Shown here piece by piece: positions 51,611-64,000 of a stretch of 64,000 bases of DNA. The translations under genes and the position numbers were made by a program. This DNA is from Nematostella vectensis (lineage: Eukaryota; Cnidaria; Anthozoa; Actiniaria; Edwardsiidae): contig NC_064034.1 in assembly GCF_932526225.1 (NCBI RefSeq), positions 9,983,387 through 10,047,386 on the forward strand. Reading direction: 5' to 3'. The notes beneath the pieces were generated by a model, which made no database searches, was not told where the DNA came from, and was given only the letters and a program-made list of their open reading frames with translations. Every line of letters begins with the position of its first letter. Within the stretch, counting starts at the first letter, position 1.

Positions 51611-54600
51611 TTAAGCATTTGCCATGATGCCCAAGGGGCCCTCAATACTGTGGTTCACCGTACACTTCATTTGGAACTTTTGCACTGCATTCCTGAAATA
51701 AACAAACAAAATTTATTAAAAAGATTTCTGTGAATAAGATCGAACAATAAAAATAACAAAATTCAATCAATGTTCATGTTAGGGAGATTCCTAAAGTAGT
51801 AAAGGAGGGAACAAAGCATACTTTTTGCAGCTAAAAGGGGCGTCTTCATAAGAATAGGAAGGCAGGTGTTCTACTTACTTGGTGATGTTGCGGCAGTAGA
51901 GTATGGTCAAGGATTGTAACCTCTTGCATCCTTTTCTGAGGTACCGCAATGCTTTGTCACTAAAATAAAGAAAATTGATTAAATTTTAAGACCTAACAAA
52001 TAGTCATGAGATTCCTTATTAAAACAAAACAGACAAATTGAACTTACAGACCTAACAACAATTCATGATAGGCCTGTAGCCATGGTTTGCATAAACCCAC
52101 CCAATCGAGTCAACAATGCCGCTTAAAAGATGGGTCAATGGTCAAACAACCCCACAGTTTCAAATGCAATTATGGATATGTGAGAAGCGTTAAAAGGCAC
52201 ACTTACGAGACAAGGGTGCAGTTTGACAAATCCAACATCTCCAGATAATGGCACACTCCAGATAAATACTGCAAGCTTGAGTCAGTAAGCTAAAAAAAAA
52301 ACAATATAAGGCTCAATTACCAGCCGTTTTTTAGCTTGCAGTACATGCCCCCACCAAGTGGCGGCAGAGGATCGTAAGACTGCAACGCCCAACGTCGGTT
52401 GGGAATATAACCTAACACAATAAAAAATGAACGAATGGAATGGTTTTCATTAGCCCATGAACTAAAGTGTGATAGTCAAAGTGTAATAGTCTGGAAAACA
52501 CGAAGAGAACAATAGAGTTAGATAGTGTAATACGCTAAGTGTAGTTCACGGGCTAATGAAAATCACTCTAGAAGACAAAATATAGCACATAAGAAACTCA
52601 TCCTTAAAATTTCCGCGTTGTCTTTTCCTGTTGTCGTGTGCTGTAGTGCCTTTGAGCGTTACGTTTTAGCGGTGTCGATTTCGCCTTGCCTTTCAATCTT
52701 AATTGTCTCCTAGTAAATAGTATAATTTCCTCTCTATCATATGCAGAGCTTTCCCGCTTTTTTTATCGGTGACCCTTTTGCATTAACTTTTTGTATCGAA
52801 CGCATTTGTTTTTCCGTTATAGCGTTTTTTGATTTTCGTTTTTCTCTGTGGTCGAGTAATTGTCTATGAGAAGCGATTCTTTTGGTCGAACAAACTAAAT
52901 AACGACCATCTAAATATCGGTTGGAGCGCATAATGCCATAAAAGAGTCAAGAAAGACTCCAAAGAGAGCGATCGCGGCGCGATAAAGTGTTAAATCCGGC
53001 GAGCGCAAAAAGAAAACATATGCCACCTGTAATCATTTCACTACACCTAAAACCTACCTTGTCGCACCCAGAGAGATTCAAAGTGCGCAAAAGTCGGCAA
53101 CAGAACACTAGATTCTTGATGGCGTTGTCTGTAAGGTTCTGCAAGGGAGCCACATAAACATAAAAACAACGTCCAGTCCCCTGAACGCTTTACTCAAAAT
53201 GTAAAAAAGATGTTCGCTACTCGTAAGCCCGTAGAGTAGGGAATCGCTCCCGTTATCACGGCTTAGCAACGATCTAACTCTGAACAAAGAGGACGAAGGG
53301 TCTACCACGTAGATGTGCCTCAGTTGAATTGGGTAAACATACATACATTATCTATTCATTGTTCGCAAAGAATTAGGCTGTACCCATGGAGCATTTCGGG
53401 TGGGATCGAACAGTTAGCAGTGTTAAAGATAATCAGCAAAATTTATTGAGAGAATATATACTTCATGATTTCAGTCATTGCTTCAAATGAAAAACGCCAA
53501 ATATCGAGTTGCTGCCAACCCATTCAGCATTCTGGCGTTTCGCGATTCCCAACTTTTAGGCGTGTAGTTGTTATATACTGTTTATGCCTATCTTTGATTG
53601 TCTAAGGCTTACAGTGCAATGGGAGATGTCCAGATTCTCAAGGAAACGGCACTGTTGACACATTTTCTGCAACAACAAACAAATTAGACATTGAGTAAAT
53701 AAAAAAATGGCAGTGCGTTTGATAAATATCAAGTATAGCCCTCTTAAGGCCAAAAAGTCTACGTATATAAAGTCTCTTGAAATCTAGGCACGTAGGCAAA
53801 ATTTGTGTGTGGGAAGAGGAGGGGGGCGCTTTTATAGTGGTCTTGGGGCGGCCACCCCTTAGCGCATTATATCATATATCAATTGGATCACAAGAAATCA
53901 GATACAATACGATAACCAATTCCGTAGCAGTCCTAGTTTCGTATCACTCAGCATTTGTTTTTATCTTTTTGCCTCGAATATTGTAGATTTAAACAACCCT
54001 AAACTACCTAAATGATACAAAACTATTTCGAAGCGATTTTAATAATTGTTGCTAAAATGAGCGGCGTTTACTGCACAGTGAACTGACCCGCGTCACGAAA
54101 GTCAGATGAAAACAATACCTTCTTTAACAAAAAGGATTTATTTGATTATCCCGTTCTCAATTAATCATTTTAATCCCAGTAATTTTAATTCTAAACGGTT
54201 AGTTTTTATTATGTGGGCCTTTTATTTCACTCATTCGGCTGAATAAAGAAGTAAAAATCATTTTTATACATTAATTTTAAGCAAAAAGGAAGGCATGTGA
54301 TATGTTATTCAGTAAATATGTTTTTATTGATTCTCAAATGAAAAAAACTCGTGCCAGACGACAGATTTTTTTAGCGATACGGAACTACTCCCACTATGTG
54401 CAAACAGAAAATACCATATAAATCAATAAAATTTGAAAATGTGTAGTCTTTTCTGTGCATATTATATGCATAAGTTAACTTGTAGTCGTTTTGGAAAAAA
54501 ATCATGAACATTGGGCCCTCCGCGAAAAAGATAGAGCAATTATAATATGAAGTGATACGGCACTGGTCATCGTACTGTATTTATATTCCATAAATATAGT

Positions 54601-57600
54601 GGCCTCGTCTTTGAAGCAGTGGACCTGGTTCAAACCCAGGTCAGGTCGACTTTTTCAGGTCTGTAAAAACCTGGCTCACTACATTAGAGACTGTGAATCC
54701 CTCGTCTTTTCTGAGGACGTTAAGCAGGAGGTCCTGTTTTTCATCACCGCACGTCATTGACCTGTTTTGGGAACCGCTGGGGATGCTGTCCCGTGGAACC
54801 ATTGTGAGTACAGTGCTTTCATTTTCTACAATCCCTTACCTGTAATCCGAGATCAGTAATTGCGGAGCATTCGGCTATGACGACATCCCTCATCATGGCG
54901 TTATTACCGAGGGAAGACACCCCATGGTCCGAGATGTTACACCCGGACATGTCTATCGAGATCAGGTTAGGCAGGGTTCCCAGAAGCTCCACCCCTGCGT
55001 CAGTCACGTGCTCACAGTAGCAGAAGCTGGCATAAACAAGGTTATGACACCTGAAACAATAAACGAATCTTCTTATCACCGTTGGCACTGGCAATCAAAA
55101 CATTGGCATTTTATGCGCGTATAGTTTTAAAATGGTGCGACAAAATGGGATAAATACACGAATTTCAAATGGTATTTCGTCAATCAAAGGAGTTGTCATA
55201 CACGCGTGTGTGTTTCAAAAATAGCTGTATGGTATTTTCAGTGGAACTTGCCTCTGAGCGATGCGTAGCAGCGTGACGTCACTGACGCGAACACAGTTTG
55301 TCAGATTGAGCTCTTTGATTTTGGATCCTGAGGGTCCCTCAACTATTTGTCGCACGCCAGTGTCTTGAATCCTGTCCAAAAGCCACACATCAACACATGC
55401 TGCATCATCGTGTCACGCATGTCATACCATGTCATGTCACCTTATGTCAGCCTAGTCTCAGGCGTCCGGATTTCTGGCCGGGCTCCCTGTGGTTTGTATA
55501 AGTTGAGACGTCACTGGGTGAGCTCGTCCCAGACCAAATGCAGTCGCACGTTTTAGCTCAATGCAGAAAACCCGGCAAGAACGCTTGGGACTAGGCTGAC
55601 CTTTTTTTTTAATTCATAATAAGTCACAGGCCATGTTGTAACGAACAACGTCACCCTTTTCATTTTCCATTGTCACGTAATGCCAAATCAAGTCACGCAA
55701 AAGTAGATGAGACCAAGAGAGCATAAGATAAGAGGGACACTTTGGTATTACCCGCACGCCATGTCAATTTCCAATCTGGCTATTTTTAGTAACCACCACC
55801 CCACCACTGCGCGTGAGGATTTGCTCCTTTTATTTTGTCCTACACCCCCGCGGGTTGCGTGTTGTTGTTTTGACAAACCGATAGGAATGAAAAAAGATCA
55901 TGTAAAAAATATATACTCACAGAAAGCTAATCCCTGAATAGTTTGACTGTTTTGTTTGTCTCAGAGGCGAAGTCAAGTCAAGAAGAAAGAAAACACCGAC
56001 GAGCGATAAAATGGCTGTGATACCGCGTTTGATTTAAATCCCGACTCCAGCTAGTATAATATATACTTAATCGTTAATTTTCGGTTTCAAGTCACAAAAC
56101 AGCGGCAAACAACAAGATGTAAATGCCAAAGCGTGGGGGTAGGGTGAGTAAAAATGCTCAAGCTCTTATCTTATGCTCTCTTGATGAGACATAAAAGGAG
56201 AATAATAGTTGTGTCAACAAAAATACTTCTTACTTATGGACATTTGTTTTTCTTCAGCGTTATGTTAGAAGAGTACTCGAAGGAGAGGGCATCTCTATTC
56301 AAGTGCTACACCATGTCATGTGACCTTTGTCTGATAGCACACCGCCTGACAGAGTCCACACCCTATCACGTGACCTTTGCCTGACATGACACAATCAATA
56401 CCATGTCACGTGGCCTAAGCCACATGCTACACCCACCTGACACAGTCCGCCACATTGATGACGTTCAAGTGTCTGACGGATGCAAGCGCCTTGAGGGAGA
56501 GATCCGTGAGCCGAGGGCAGTCTACCATGTACACATGCTCCAACTGAGAGCAGCTTTTCGCCAGCACTTTGACGGACGCGTCTGTAATGCGATTATTCCC
56601 TGAAATAGAAAAAAAATTTGGTTGAAGGATGTTGGTCAACCTTTGACCTTTTGACAAAACAACGGTCTGCAATAAGTCTACAATAAAACTTTAACTTTAA
56701 CTCCTTTGACTGTGCATCCCCCCCAAACTAAGACTGGCAACGTGATTTTATATCGTCAAAGTAAAATCACCTTCAATGCGCAACTTGTGTAGTTTCCTAC
56801 AAAGCGCCAAGCTCTTGTATGCAGTGTCGGACAGAAAGGGTGAATTGAGTATTGATACAGTACGAAGCGTCCGGCACTCGGACGTCAGACTCTGGATGCA
56901 TGCATCCCGCAGTCCAGGCAGGTCGTTAAGGATGATGGTATTCAGACTACTGCATCCCATTCCTACAAACTTGTATCCATCGTCTGTTATCTGCTCACAG
57001 CCGGAGAGGTCCAAGTAGATGACCTTATGGCACCCCTTACCATTCGCCAGATAACTAAGGCCTTTGTTGCTAAATTTGGTGCAGTAGGCTAGACTGAGGT
57101 ATTGCATGTTGGTACAGTACCTGAAATAAAAAAATGGTAATGTAAAGAATTTGGAACAAGAGGGGGACAATTCTTCTTTCTTTGAGACAATAATAGACAG
57201 AGCAGATGGACATAGACCTAAAATCTTTAATGATTTTTTTTCTCTTTAGTGCGATGGCAATACACAACTCAGTGATACAGCAATTAAGTACATATTTGGA
57301 CAGATGTCGGAGCAAATCGAACATGCAGTGGACTTTACTAAGGGTGTCTCGTTTATCGTTCAAGACCCAATAGTTGTCTTACCTTGCGAGGTATCTAAGA
57401 GTGGAATCTGATATCAGGCAGCTGCTAAGGTTCAAATACAACAAACTAGTACAGCCCATGGCAATATCCTTCATCACTTCATCCTGTACAAATGACACAA
57501 TGGAATCAATACAAACCAAATAAATACCTAAAATAACCCCAAACATCGACCAGCAACATGCTACAATTGATTTAGCAGGGTTACTCAAGAGAATACACGG

Positions 57601-60600
57601 CCCCCAAGGGCATGATGGGCAGGTATATAGCCCAGGGCTAAAATAGGTGTTTTTTTTTGGCATTTTGTGTGGCATGATGCTATTCTAATTATGAACACTA
57701 TGAGGCCACACTGGTGGGACATTCAAAACTTCATCAGCATTCAAGGAAACATTTCTATGTATCTGTATTTCATCACACTGTCTGGCTTACCGTAACGCCT
57801 TTGACTTCAGATAAGTTTAAATCTTGAAGATTCCTGCACTGTCCTGAGAACAGGAAGAAATCATCATCAGGAATTTGCTAACACAACGGATCCAGAATGT
57901 AAAGCAAATCACACTAGAGGTTATATCGTCGATACTGCATTCTCATTGGCTGACCTACTAGTATGACAAAGAGCCTATCAGGGGCAGTATCGGCAAAAAA
58001 ATGACCAACGAATAGACAACGTTTCTGGATATAAAAGTCGGTGTGGGCTTATTCAGGCTTGAGGAATGCTGTAATTGTTTAATATCCCATTATTTCAGGT
58101 GCTGTTCATATCAAGGATTTGCTGTTGTGAGTCAGTTATCATTTGAAAAAAGAGTAGAATCCTCTAATAAGAAATTACTAAATTTGTGGCTCCTTCTTCA
58201 AACCAGGTAGATGTTGAGGGCTGTACCATGTTTTTTTCTGAATAAATAATCTTCTAGGAAATCAATTGAGGTGTATCTTACCTATTATCTTGAGACTCTC
58301 TCTTGTCAAATTGTAGCAATTTTTAAGGTTGAGGTGCCCTAGAAATGGTCTGCATTTGTGTATTAGTTTTGCTGTCGCCTTGTTGGTGGCACTGTTGAAA
58401 AGTGTGGGAAAAGGTTTCAATTAAAGTTAAGTTGATGAGCATGAAGGGTGAAGAAGATGTTTAGCAGGAGGGTTTTTCAAATTTCCTGGTCATGGTGCAG
58501 TATTTGGTCAAAAGTATGCAACACTGCTTACCGGTGTTTTACTTGAGACATATCGATCTGGAATAAAAAAAAATGTCAAATTTGGATTTTGGAAATGAGT
58601 TAGATCAGAATTTCTGAGAAGTTCAACTTCTTTCAGGTCCAGTCAATGATTCTCTTCAGAGTTCCTCTGGCTTTACCTTATTCAGACATGTCGAGAAGCG
58701 TGGCAGTCAGAAGGAGAAGCCAAACAACAACAGACAATCCATATTTTCTAACTGCCTGCTAATTCTCTCAAGAATCTTTTTTTTCATCATTTATAAACTC
58801 CTTTCTTAAAGTCCTTTTACCTGAAAAGCTATCATTAGTACCTTGCTCCAAAGAATATTGGCGTGGATCAGAATCTTCCAGCTGCGACAGACTCTGGCAC
58901 ATCGACTGAGATCGCCAATAGTGATATAACTAAAGATCTACAAAGAATGATTAATACAGAATGAACAATACTGTGAATTGTGATTTAGTTTAATATATCC
59001 TATTGGCTACCCTCTCTTGGAGAGAGCTGATCATGATTTCTACATTGTGCTGTTAGATGTGGAAAAGGTGAAAAAATGCTTTTCAACTGTGAATCTTCTT
59101 GAATAAGTACTGTATATACACCTTAATGCCAGATATCATATTACCCTAATCACATATAGATTTTTAACTGCATACAGTCTGCATACTGTATTTTTATCCA
59201 TAAAATCTATAAATATCTAAAGGTCTTACCCTAAGTGCTACATGTCTTGGCAGAGAGGAGATCTCATCCTTGCCATCAGCACGAATTCGGAAAAAGCCCT
59301 CATAGCCTGAGTCATTGTACTCTCCCTTCTCAATTTTCTACAGAGCAAAGAAAGTGATTTTTACAAAGTAATTTCACCAACCCCAGCAGTAGACTCATGA
59401 AAATAAATAAGAAACAGTTTGACAACAGCCAAAAAAATATATTGAATATTCATAAAAAAACATCACGCACCCCCCACATTCTACACAGTAGCAGCAGCAA
59501 TAACAACAGATAGCAGTTAACAACATGAGCAGAAGCGATAGGCACAATAGCAGTCACAGCAGCAAAACAGCAACTAGAAGCAATAGCAGTGGCCCAATAA
59601 CAGAAATAAAAATCACATTACAAATAATGTGTAATTCAGAAAGCGTGTATTTTATAATTATAATTAAGTTTATAATTAAGTTAGCAAACAGGGTGGTGTT
59701 TCTCCATAAATCATCAATGTTTTACATGTAAATGCTCTTTCTTGACAATGGTGCCCAGGAGGGGGGATTACTCTCATCAATGAAGAAAGACAGGGTTGAA
59801 TCTCAGCAAAATTAGTTTTAATGCTTAGGGATAGCACATTGGGTGGTGCTGATGGCAATTTTTACCCCTAAGAGATAGCACATTGGATGGTGCCGATGGC
59901 AATTTTCACCCCTAAGAGATAGCACATTGGGTGGTGCCGATGGCAATTTTTACCCCTAAGAGATAGCACATTGGGTGGTGCCGATGGCAATTTTTACCCC
60001 TAAGAGATAGCACATTGGGTGGTGCCGATGGCAATTTTTACCCCTAAGAGATAGCACATTGGGCATGGCCAAAGCATTTTAGTGCTTAGAGATGGCAATG
60101 CCTTTAGTTATCAATAGTGCTCTGTTGACTGATGGTTTACTGTTAAATAAATTTTGGTCATTTCAGGGCACTACTAGCGTTAGACCCCCTACGGGATAGC
60201 AGAGTCTGAAGAATCTTTGAACACCCCCTAAGGGTGAGCAGTTGGTAAAATTTTTTACCCTTGATAGGACTATCACCCCTGTCTTCTTTTAGGGAAAGTC
60301 TCCCCCCTGGGATTGTGTATGGGGACATCATGGATGCAAAATGTTTATGGCATGGAAAATACCTCAAAATACTCCTTGGTCTTGCGAGCATCTAATGCTA
60401 CGCTGTGCCAGGCATCAAACACAAGTCTAAGCAGCGAGATTGTCACCACTCTCTTGATACGCATGGCTATTACTACAGAAAAAAAAGTTTTAAATAACCA
60501 CCTTATTTTTATTGCCTTGATGCATTCAAATTCGGTGAATATACCCCTGCTTTCAAGAATCGTCAAAGACAAACATAGGTCAGAGTTTTTTGAGAATTCG

Positions 60601-63600
60601 AAATTGGAGTATTATTGCTGCGAATAGGACTAGAGCAAAAGCAATATAACAAAATCATGTCAAAATAAACGTTCTTAAGCATGGATGAACATTTCAAATT
60701 TACAGTGTGTACAGTAGCATAACCTTCAGTAACATGAAGTATCCAAATAATAGTTCCTTACCATATTGGCGTTCCTTCCTTTCTGCCACCCATTCCTATG
60801 TTATTGTCAAGGACGTATTAGCAAGGAATGAAGAAAAGGTGTGCTCTTTTTTTTGTTAGATTAGGGCATTTATTTCTGGTTTAACTATTATTTTTATAGC
60901 TGGATACAATCCACTTTTGAAGCTGTAATCTGAGAATCCTTTGCCTGTGCCATGTGCGAGCATTGTTCAGTTTTCGATGAAGTATCATCTTCTTCCGCCT
61001 CATGTGTCTGTGAAACCTCAGCCATGCACTAATTAAACAAATTAAAACACTTTAGCCCTAACAGAATATTGCATTGAAAAAGTATCCCTCTCCCCTTCCA
61101 CATACCGTACATCAGTTTTTTGTCAATCAACTGCTCACCTGAAACACATAACCTTCAACTTGCCATTGTACAGATTATAAGCTTTTTGGTACATCTCTGG
61201 TGTAGGCTGGAAGACAAAGGACATGAAGCACATAATGTGTAAGCACAATGAGAAGAGTACCCTGGTTCCAGAGCCTCTACCGTCTCTCTTTTTAGAGGCC
61301 AGCAAGCTCGAGATGAGGCTCTGGCGTCTTGAAGCACTATTTTAACTTATTAACATTTTGTGATTAGCAATATGTGTCTGTTTCATGGTAGTGCTACGTT
61401 GGATGTAAACATCACATTATTCCGGAATCTAGAATCTAGCATGAAAACCGTCAATATAATTCATCTTCATTATAATTCTTCTTCATTCATAGTTAGTGAC
61501 ACCAATCTGCGCAAAGAAGGAGGGTGTGAAATACAACAATTTTTTCTCTGGAAAACACTCAAAGAAGGAAAAAATTGCAGATAAGCTTGCAGTTATTCTA
61601 GGAACGAGTCTATCAAAGAACTCAGGGGGAAAATGACCAGTACAATCCACTATCGTTGAGGTGAGAGCAAATTCTGGGGATAAGCTGGAAAATCACTGAT
61701 TTCCCATTAGTAGCTAGTCAGCAGCACAGATAAGGCATCCCGCCGCTTGATGAAATTGTAAAGAGACTCCTCTTGAACAGGCTAGTTACATTTTCAATAC
61801 TGGTAAATCTTGTATAACTCTAACAGACTGCAAAGTACAATGAAAATTGTGATCAAAATAATTGCTCCTGCTTGCTCCCCCTGCATTCGCTTTAATGTTT
61901 GTTATTGCGATTAACAACTATAAAAAAACGGTTTTGACCTTTTGAACTTGAAGCAAAAATACAATTCTGGCAGTAAAATACTAGACAACACAAGCATGAG
62001 TTTGGCACAATGAGAAGTTTATTGAAAGATAATACAATAAAAATGGTGAAAGCTGAAAACAACCAATAGACTTCTCAGCCCACTGTTAGGGTGGGAAGGT
62101 GGGAAAGGAAAACAGACTATAATATATAGACGCGTTAACTCAAAGTCCGTTTGCTAGCACTAGCTGGAACATAAAAGACAATATCTGATTACAGTGTGAA
62201 TAGTACAGTACCAGGTACCAGACTCACTGCCATAAAAGGAAGTGTGAATTAAAGATTTTAATCTGGTTATCAAAATAGCCCAATGATCTGATCCTAGCAT
62301 AAGTTGAAATAGCACTTTGAGAGGACAGAGCCTCATCACAAGCTCGCTGGCCACTAAACAGAGAGACATTCGAGGCTCTGGAACCAGGGTATAAGGAGAG
62401 CTGATTGCATATCAAACATTTAAGGACAGATCCAGAAGTTCAATAACAGGGGCTGAGGCAAAGATTTGAAGGTAAGGGGCGGTTTCTTGTTCTTTAGTTA
62501 ATCTCACTATATTTCTTCATATTTTCAAGCAAACCCTGAGAATAGAAAGGGGGGAATTGGCCCACCCCTAGATCCACCTGTGGTAGATTGCATAAAAAGA
62601 CCACAAGGGTGATGTGGTTTTAGCCAAAAAGATTCCTGATAACAAAATATAATTCAAAACCGAATAGAAAAAAGGGGCCAAGGCCAGGAAGAGACATACT
62701 ATAGGTTTAAATTAAAAAGCACCTGAGAATTTTCATCTTCATAGGACCACAGAAATTCCAAAGCTGCAGTCTTGATTATTCTGTTTTTGGGTTTGTACAT
62801 TTCATCTATAAAAGAATCCCTAAAAAAAAGACAAATCAATTTTGAGATTTTGATAATTCTGATAATTTTGAGATTCTGATAAGCGAGTTATTTACCATCT
62901 GAGATCTTCCAGCACTTGCTCATCTCCAAGTACAAGTGTGAGTTTGCTGAGTATAAACTCCTGGGGGTCATCTGGACAGTTGATTGCTAAAGCTGTCAGA
63001 ATAGCCTGAGGGATACCATAATGTGAATCAGTCAATACCAGAGTCATCATAAATTGATGGTGCCTTGAAGATCCTGGGATCAAGATTGAATGTTTCAAAC
63101 CTTATATCCCAAACTTCCACCTGAACTAAGTATCCCCCATCCCTTCTCACTGGATTTTTTCTTGGTGGAACATTTTGCACAAAAGCCAAAGGTGTTCTGA
63201 TGGTGGGGGAATTTATTTTTTCTAGAAAATGGTTGACAACGAAGTGTACTCCTGACTCTTCCCAATAGGCAGTACCTGACTTCCGAGGTGAAAAATAAAG
63301 AAATATCATAAGCATTTACAGAAACTAAACAGAACTTTTCCTTGAAGGCTTCAACTTCTACTGTCAGTCTATCTGCGGTTTGCACGTTGCAACTAATACA
63401 ACTTTTTCGCTGTAGTAATATCTTTAGGTGGTACCTGACGGTAATAAATAATATCAACACGTAAATATATTGGCCGAGGGGGTTTTAAGCTACTTTCGAG
63501 GTTTGCCCGCTCATTAAAATATAATTAAAATCGATGTTTTCTCTACCTTAGAAGAAAGCTTTGAAAAAAGAAAGGTGCATTTATACTTTAACAACCGTTT

Positions 63601-63838
63601 TACAATTATTAAAGTAGCATCCACAACATTCAGAGCCTAAATATCCCACAGCCAATAACTTTTAATTGTCTGTTCAATTTCGGATTAATTGGAATTAGAA
63701 AGCCAGTGTTTTGGCGCGGCGCATAGCAAGAAGTCAAAAGCACCACCAAAACAAAGATCTCACCTCAAAAACATCGGGCAAGCGATGTCTGAGAAGATAG
63801 CGACGTAATTCGGGGTCGCAATTCTTGAGGGAAGCCAT
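51611..63838 (-). CDS. FBXL13: FBXL13 / dynein regulatory complex subunit 6 (F-box and LRR protein)
   Basis: Twenty-two exons: 63764-63838, 62896-63005, 62723-62819, 61139-61206, 60908-61028, 60762-60795, 60363-60466, 59230-59337, 58842-58937, 58532-58557, 58282-58391, 57791-57843, 57383-57483, 56771-57120, 56437-56599, 55252-55371, 54840-55050, 53613-53666, 53058-53138, 52207-52289, 51879-51959, 51611-51692; 2,328 nt, 775 aa (human 735). It starts MASLKNCDPELRRYL. After helical, Trp-rich segments comes an F-box (about 228-280: SSLPRHVALR, IFSYITIGDLSRC, CRSWKILIHANILWSK). Cysteine-containing leucine-rich repeats follow (LSLAYCTKF, GCHKVIYLDLSGC, LTDNAIKNL, LNLSGCDK). FBXL13/DRC6 is a subunit of the axonemal nexin-dynein regulatory complex of motile cilia. 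The exon 16 donor is AG|GCAAGT (GC-AG intron). The exon 5 donor GTATCC is weak. Confidence 0.93.
52443..52562. mobile_element. Short MITE with 21-bp inverted ends
   Basis: TTTTCATTAGCCCATGAACTA and TAGTTCACGGGCTAATGAAAA bound ~120 bp in an FBXL13 intron; the interior is A-rich with TAGTGTAATA motifs. Confidence 0.72.
55447..55602. mobile_element. Inverted-repeat element related to the one at 20839
   Basis: CAGCCTAGTCTCAGGCGT at the left and ACGCTTGGGACTAGGCTG at the right bound ~155 bp. The arms match the 20-kb palindrome, so both belong to one family. Confidence 0.65.
55714..56183. mobile_element. MITE with perfect 21-bp TIRs and ATGAGAC target duplication
   Basis: The ends CAAGAGAGCATAAGATAAGA and TCTTATCTTATGCTCTCTTG are exact complements. 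ATGAGAC flanks both sides (55707-55713 and 56184-56190). The 470-bp length, CA..TG ends and 7-8-bp duplication fit a non-autonomous hAT-type element. It lies in an FBXL13 intron. Confidence 0.85.
56306..56430. repeat. Degenerate CCATGTCACGTGACCTTTGC repeats
   Basis: About three irregular copies of (C)CATGTCA(T/C)GTG(A/G)CCT with GCCTGACA; related fragments lie near 55420-55440. Confidence 0.65.
59817..60065. repeat. 43-bp minisatellite, about 5.7 copies
   Basis: Units TTTTACCCCTAAGAGATAGC then ACATTGGGTGGTGCCGATGGCAA in the FBXL13 intron after exon 7. Confidence 0.93.
60170..60312. mobile_element. Partial copy related to the MITE at 30826
   Basis: Right end CACCCCTGTC..AGTCTCCCCCCTGGGA matches the 31.0-kb element end, and CCCCTAAGGGTGAGC resembles its interior. 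The left end is not clear. Confidence 0.5.
61258..62391. mobile_element. 1.13-kb foldback element with TA target site in an FBXL13 intron
   Basis: TACCCTGGTTCCAGAGCCTC at the left and its complement GAGGCTCTGGAACCAGGGTA at the right. Homology extends ~65 bp inward (TCTCTCT.TTTAG.GGCCAGC, GATGAGGCTCTG). The interior has no recognisable coding region. Confidence 0.78.
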
Positions 63839-63885
63839 TGTTACATAAAAGAATTCGTGTTTACAGCAACGAACCAACACAAACC

Positions 63886-63897
63886 TGCCGCCATTAT
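63886..63897 (-). promoter_or_regulatory. YY1-like motif upstream of FBXL13
   Basis: The minus strand reads ATAATGGCGGC, matching the AANATGGCGGC YY1 core, about 50 bp upstream of the ATG and close to where a 5' UTR would start. Confidence 0.4.
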
Positions 63898-63919
63898 GAA
63901 ACCACTTAGGGGATCTGGT

Positions 63920-63933
63920 GTTGCCATGGAGAT
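63920..63933. promoter_or_regulatory. RFX X-box-like site upstream of FBXL13
   Basis: The site reads GTTGCCATGGAGAT, which fits the X-box pattern (RYYNYY, 1-3 spacer, RRNRAC) except for the last base. It lies about 85 bp upstream of the start codon. RFX factors drive cilia genes in animals, so the site fits a DRC subunit. Function is inferred. Confidence 0.45.
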
Positions 63934-64000
63934 CTTCAGACCACAGGCAACCCGTTCATTTTCAGGACCAGGCTGTTTCAAATTTGATAGTATACTACGC

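Noticed and set aside
54595-54665. Possible second tRNA-derived SINE (GGTTCAAACCCAGGTCAGG)
   Set aside because: It has a B-box-like core but no convincing A box or tail; too little to call.

Overview
The window is animal nuclear DNA: intron-rich protein genes with GT-AG (and two GC-AG) junctions, abundant micro- and minisatellites, and many small inverted-repeat transposons. The gene set (ataxin-7, SENP8, a Rab32/38-class Rab, ciliary FBXL13, a large discoidin-domain protein) fits a non-bilaterian metazoan. An anthozoan cnidarian such as a sea anemone is my best guess, but that is inference, not a database match.

Layout, left to right. (1) 335-18621, minus strand: one large secreted protein built only of tandem F5/8 type C (discoidin) modules. 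Eight modules are visible and the gene runs off the left edge; 23 exons can be joined with consistent phases, starting from a signal-peptide exon at 18621. (2) 18.6-24.2 kb: gene-free and repeat-rich, with a foldback element holding a G-rich satellite. (3) 24250-29378 and 30657-35669, minus strand: two tandem paralogues of a Rab32/Rab38-type GTPase with identical six-exon structure. The downstream copy has a duplicated 16-nt micro-exon and a stop codon just before its di-cysteine prenylation motif. (4) 37144-47745, minus: a complete 13-exon ataxin-7-like gene (906 aa; SAGA deubiquitinase-module anchor). (5) 48307-51231, plus: a complete six-exon SENP8/NEDP1/DEN1 deneddylase (216 aa), head-to-head with ataxin-7 across a ~560-bp shared upstream region. 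(6) 51611-63838, minus: a complete 22-exon FBXL13/DRC6 gene (775 aa), tail-to-tail with SENP8, with predicted 3' ends that overlap.

The genes do not form a pathway; they are metazoan neighbours. Recurring local themes are tandem duplication at splice sites (two discoidin introns carry arrays of copies of the upstream exon end plus its 5' splice site, and the Rab copy carries a duplicated micro-exon), GC-AG introns, and introns loaded with MITEs. One MITE, at 55714-56183, has clear terminal inverted repeats and a target-site duplication. Candidate regulatory sites match gene class: E-boxes of the MITF/TFE type upstream of both Rab copies, an RFX X-box-like site upstream of the ciliary FBXL13 gene, and YY1-like sites at three promoters. 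All splice models were read by eye from reading frames, splice consensus and phase; there is no transcript support in hand.
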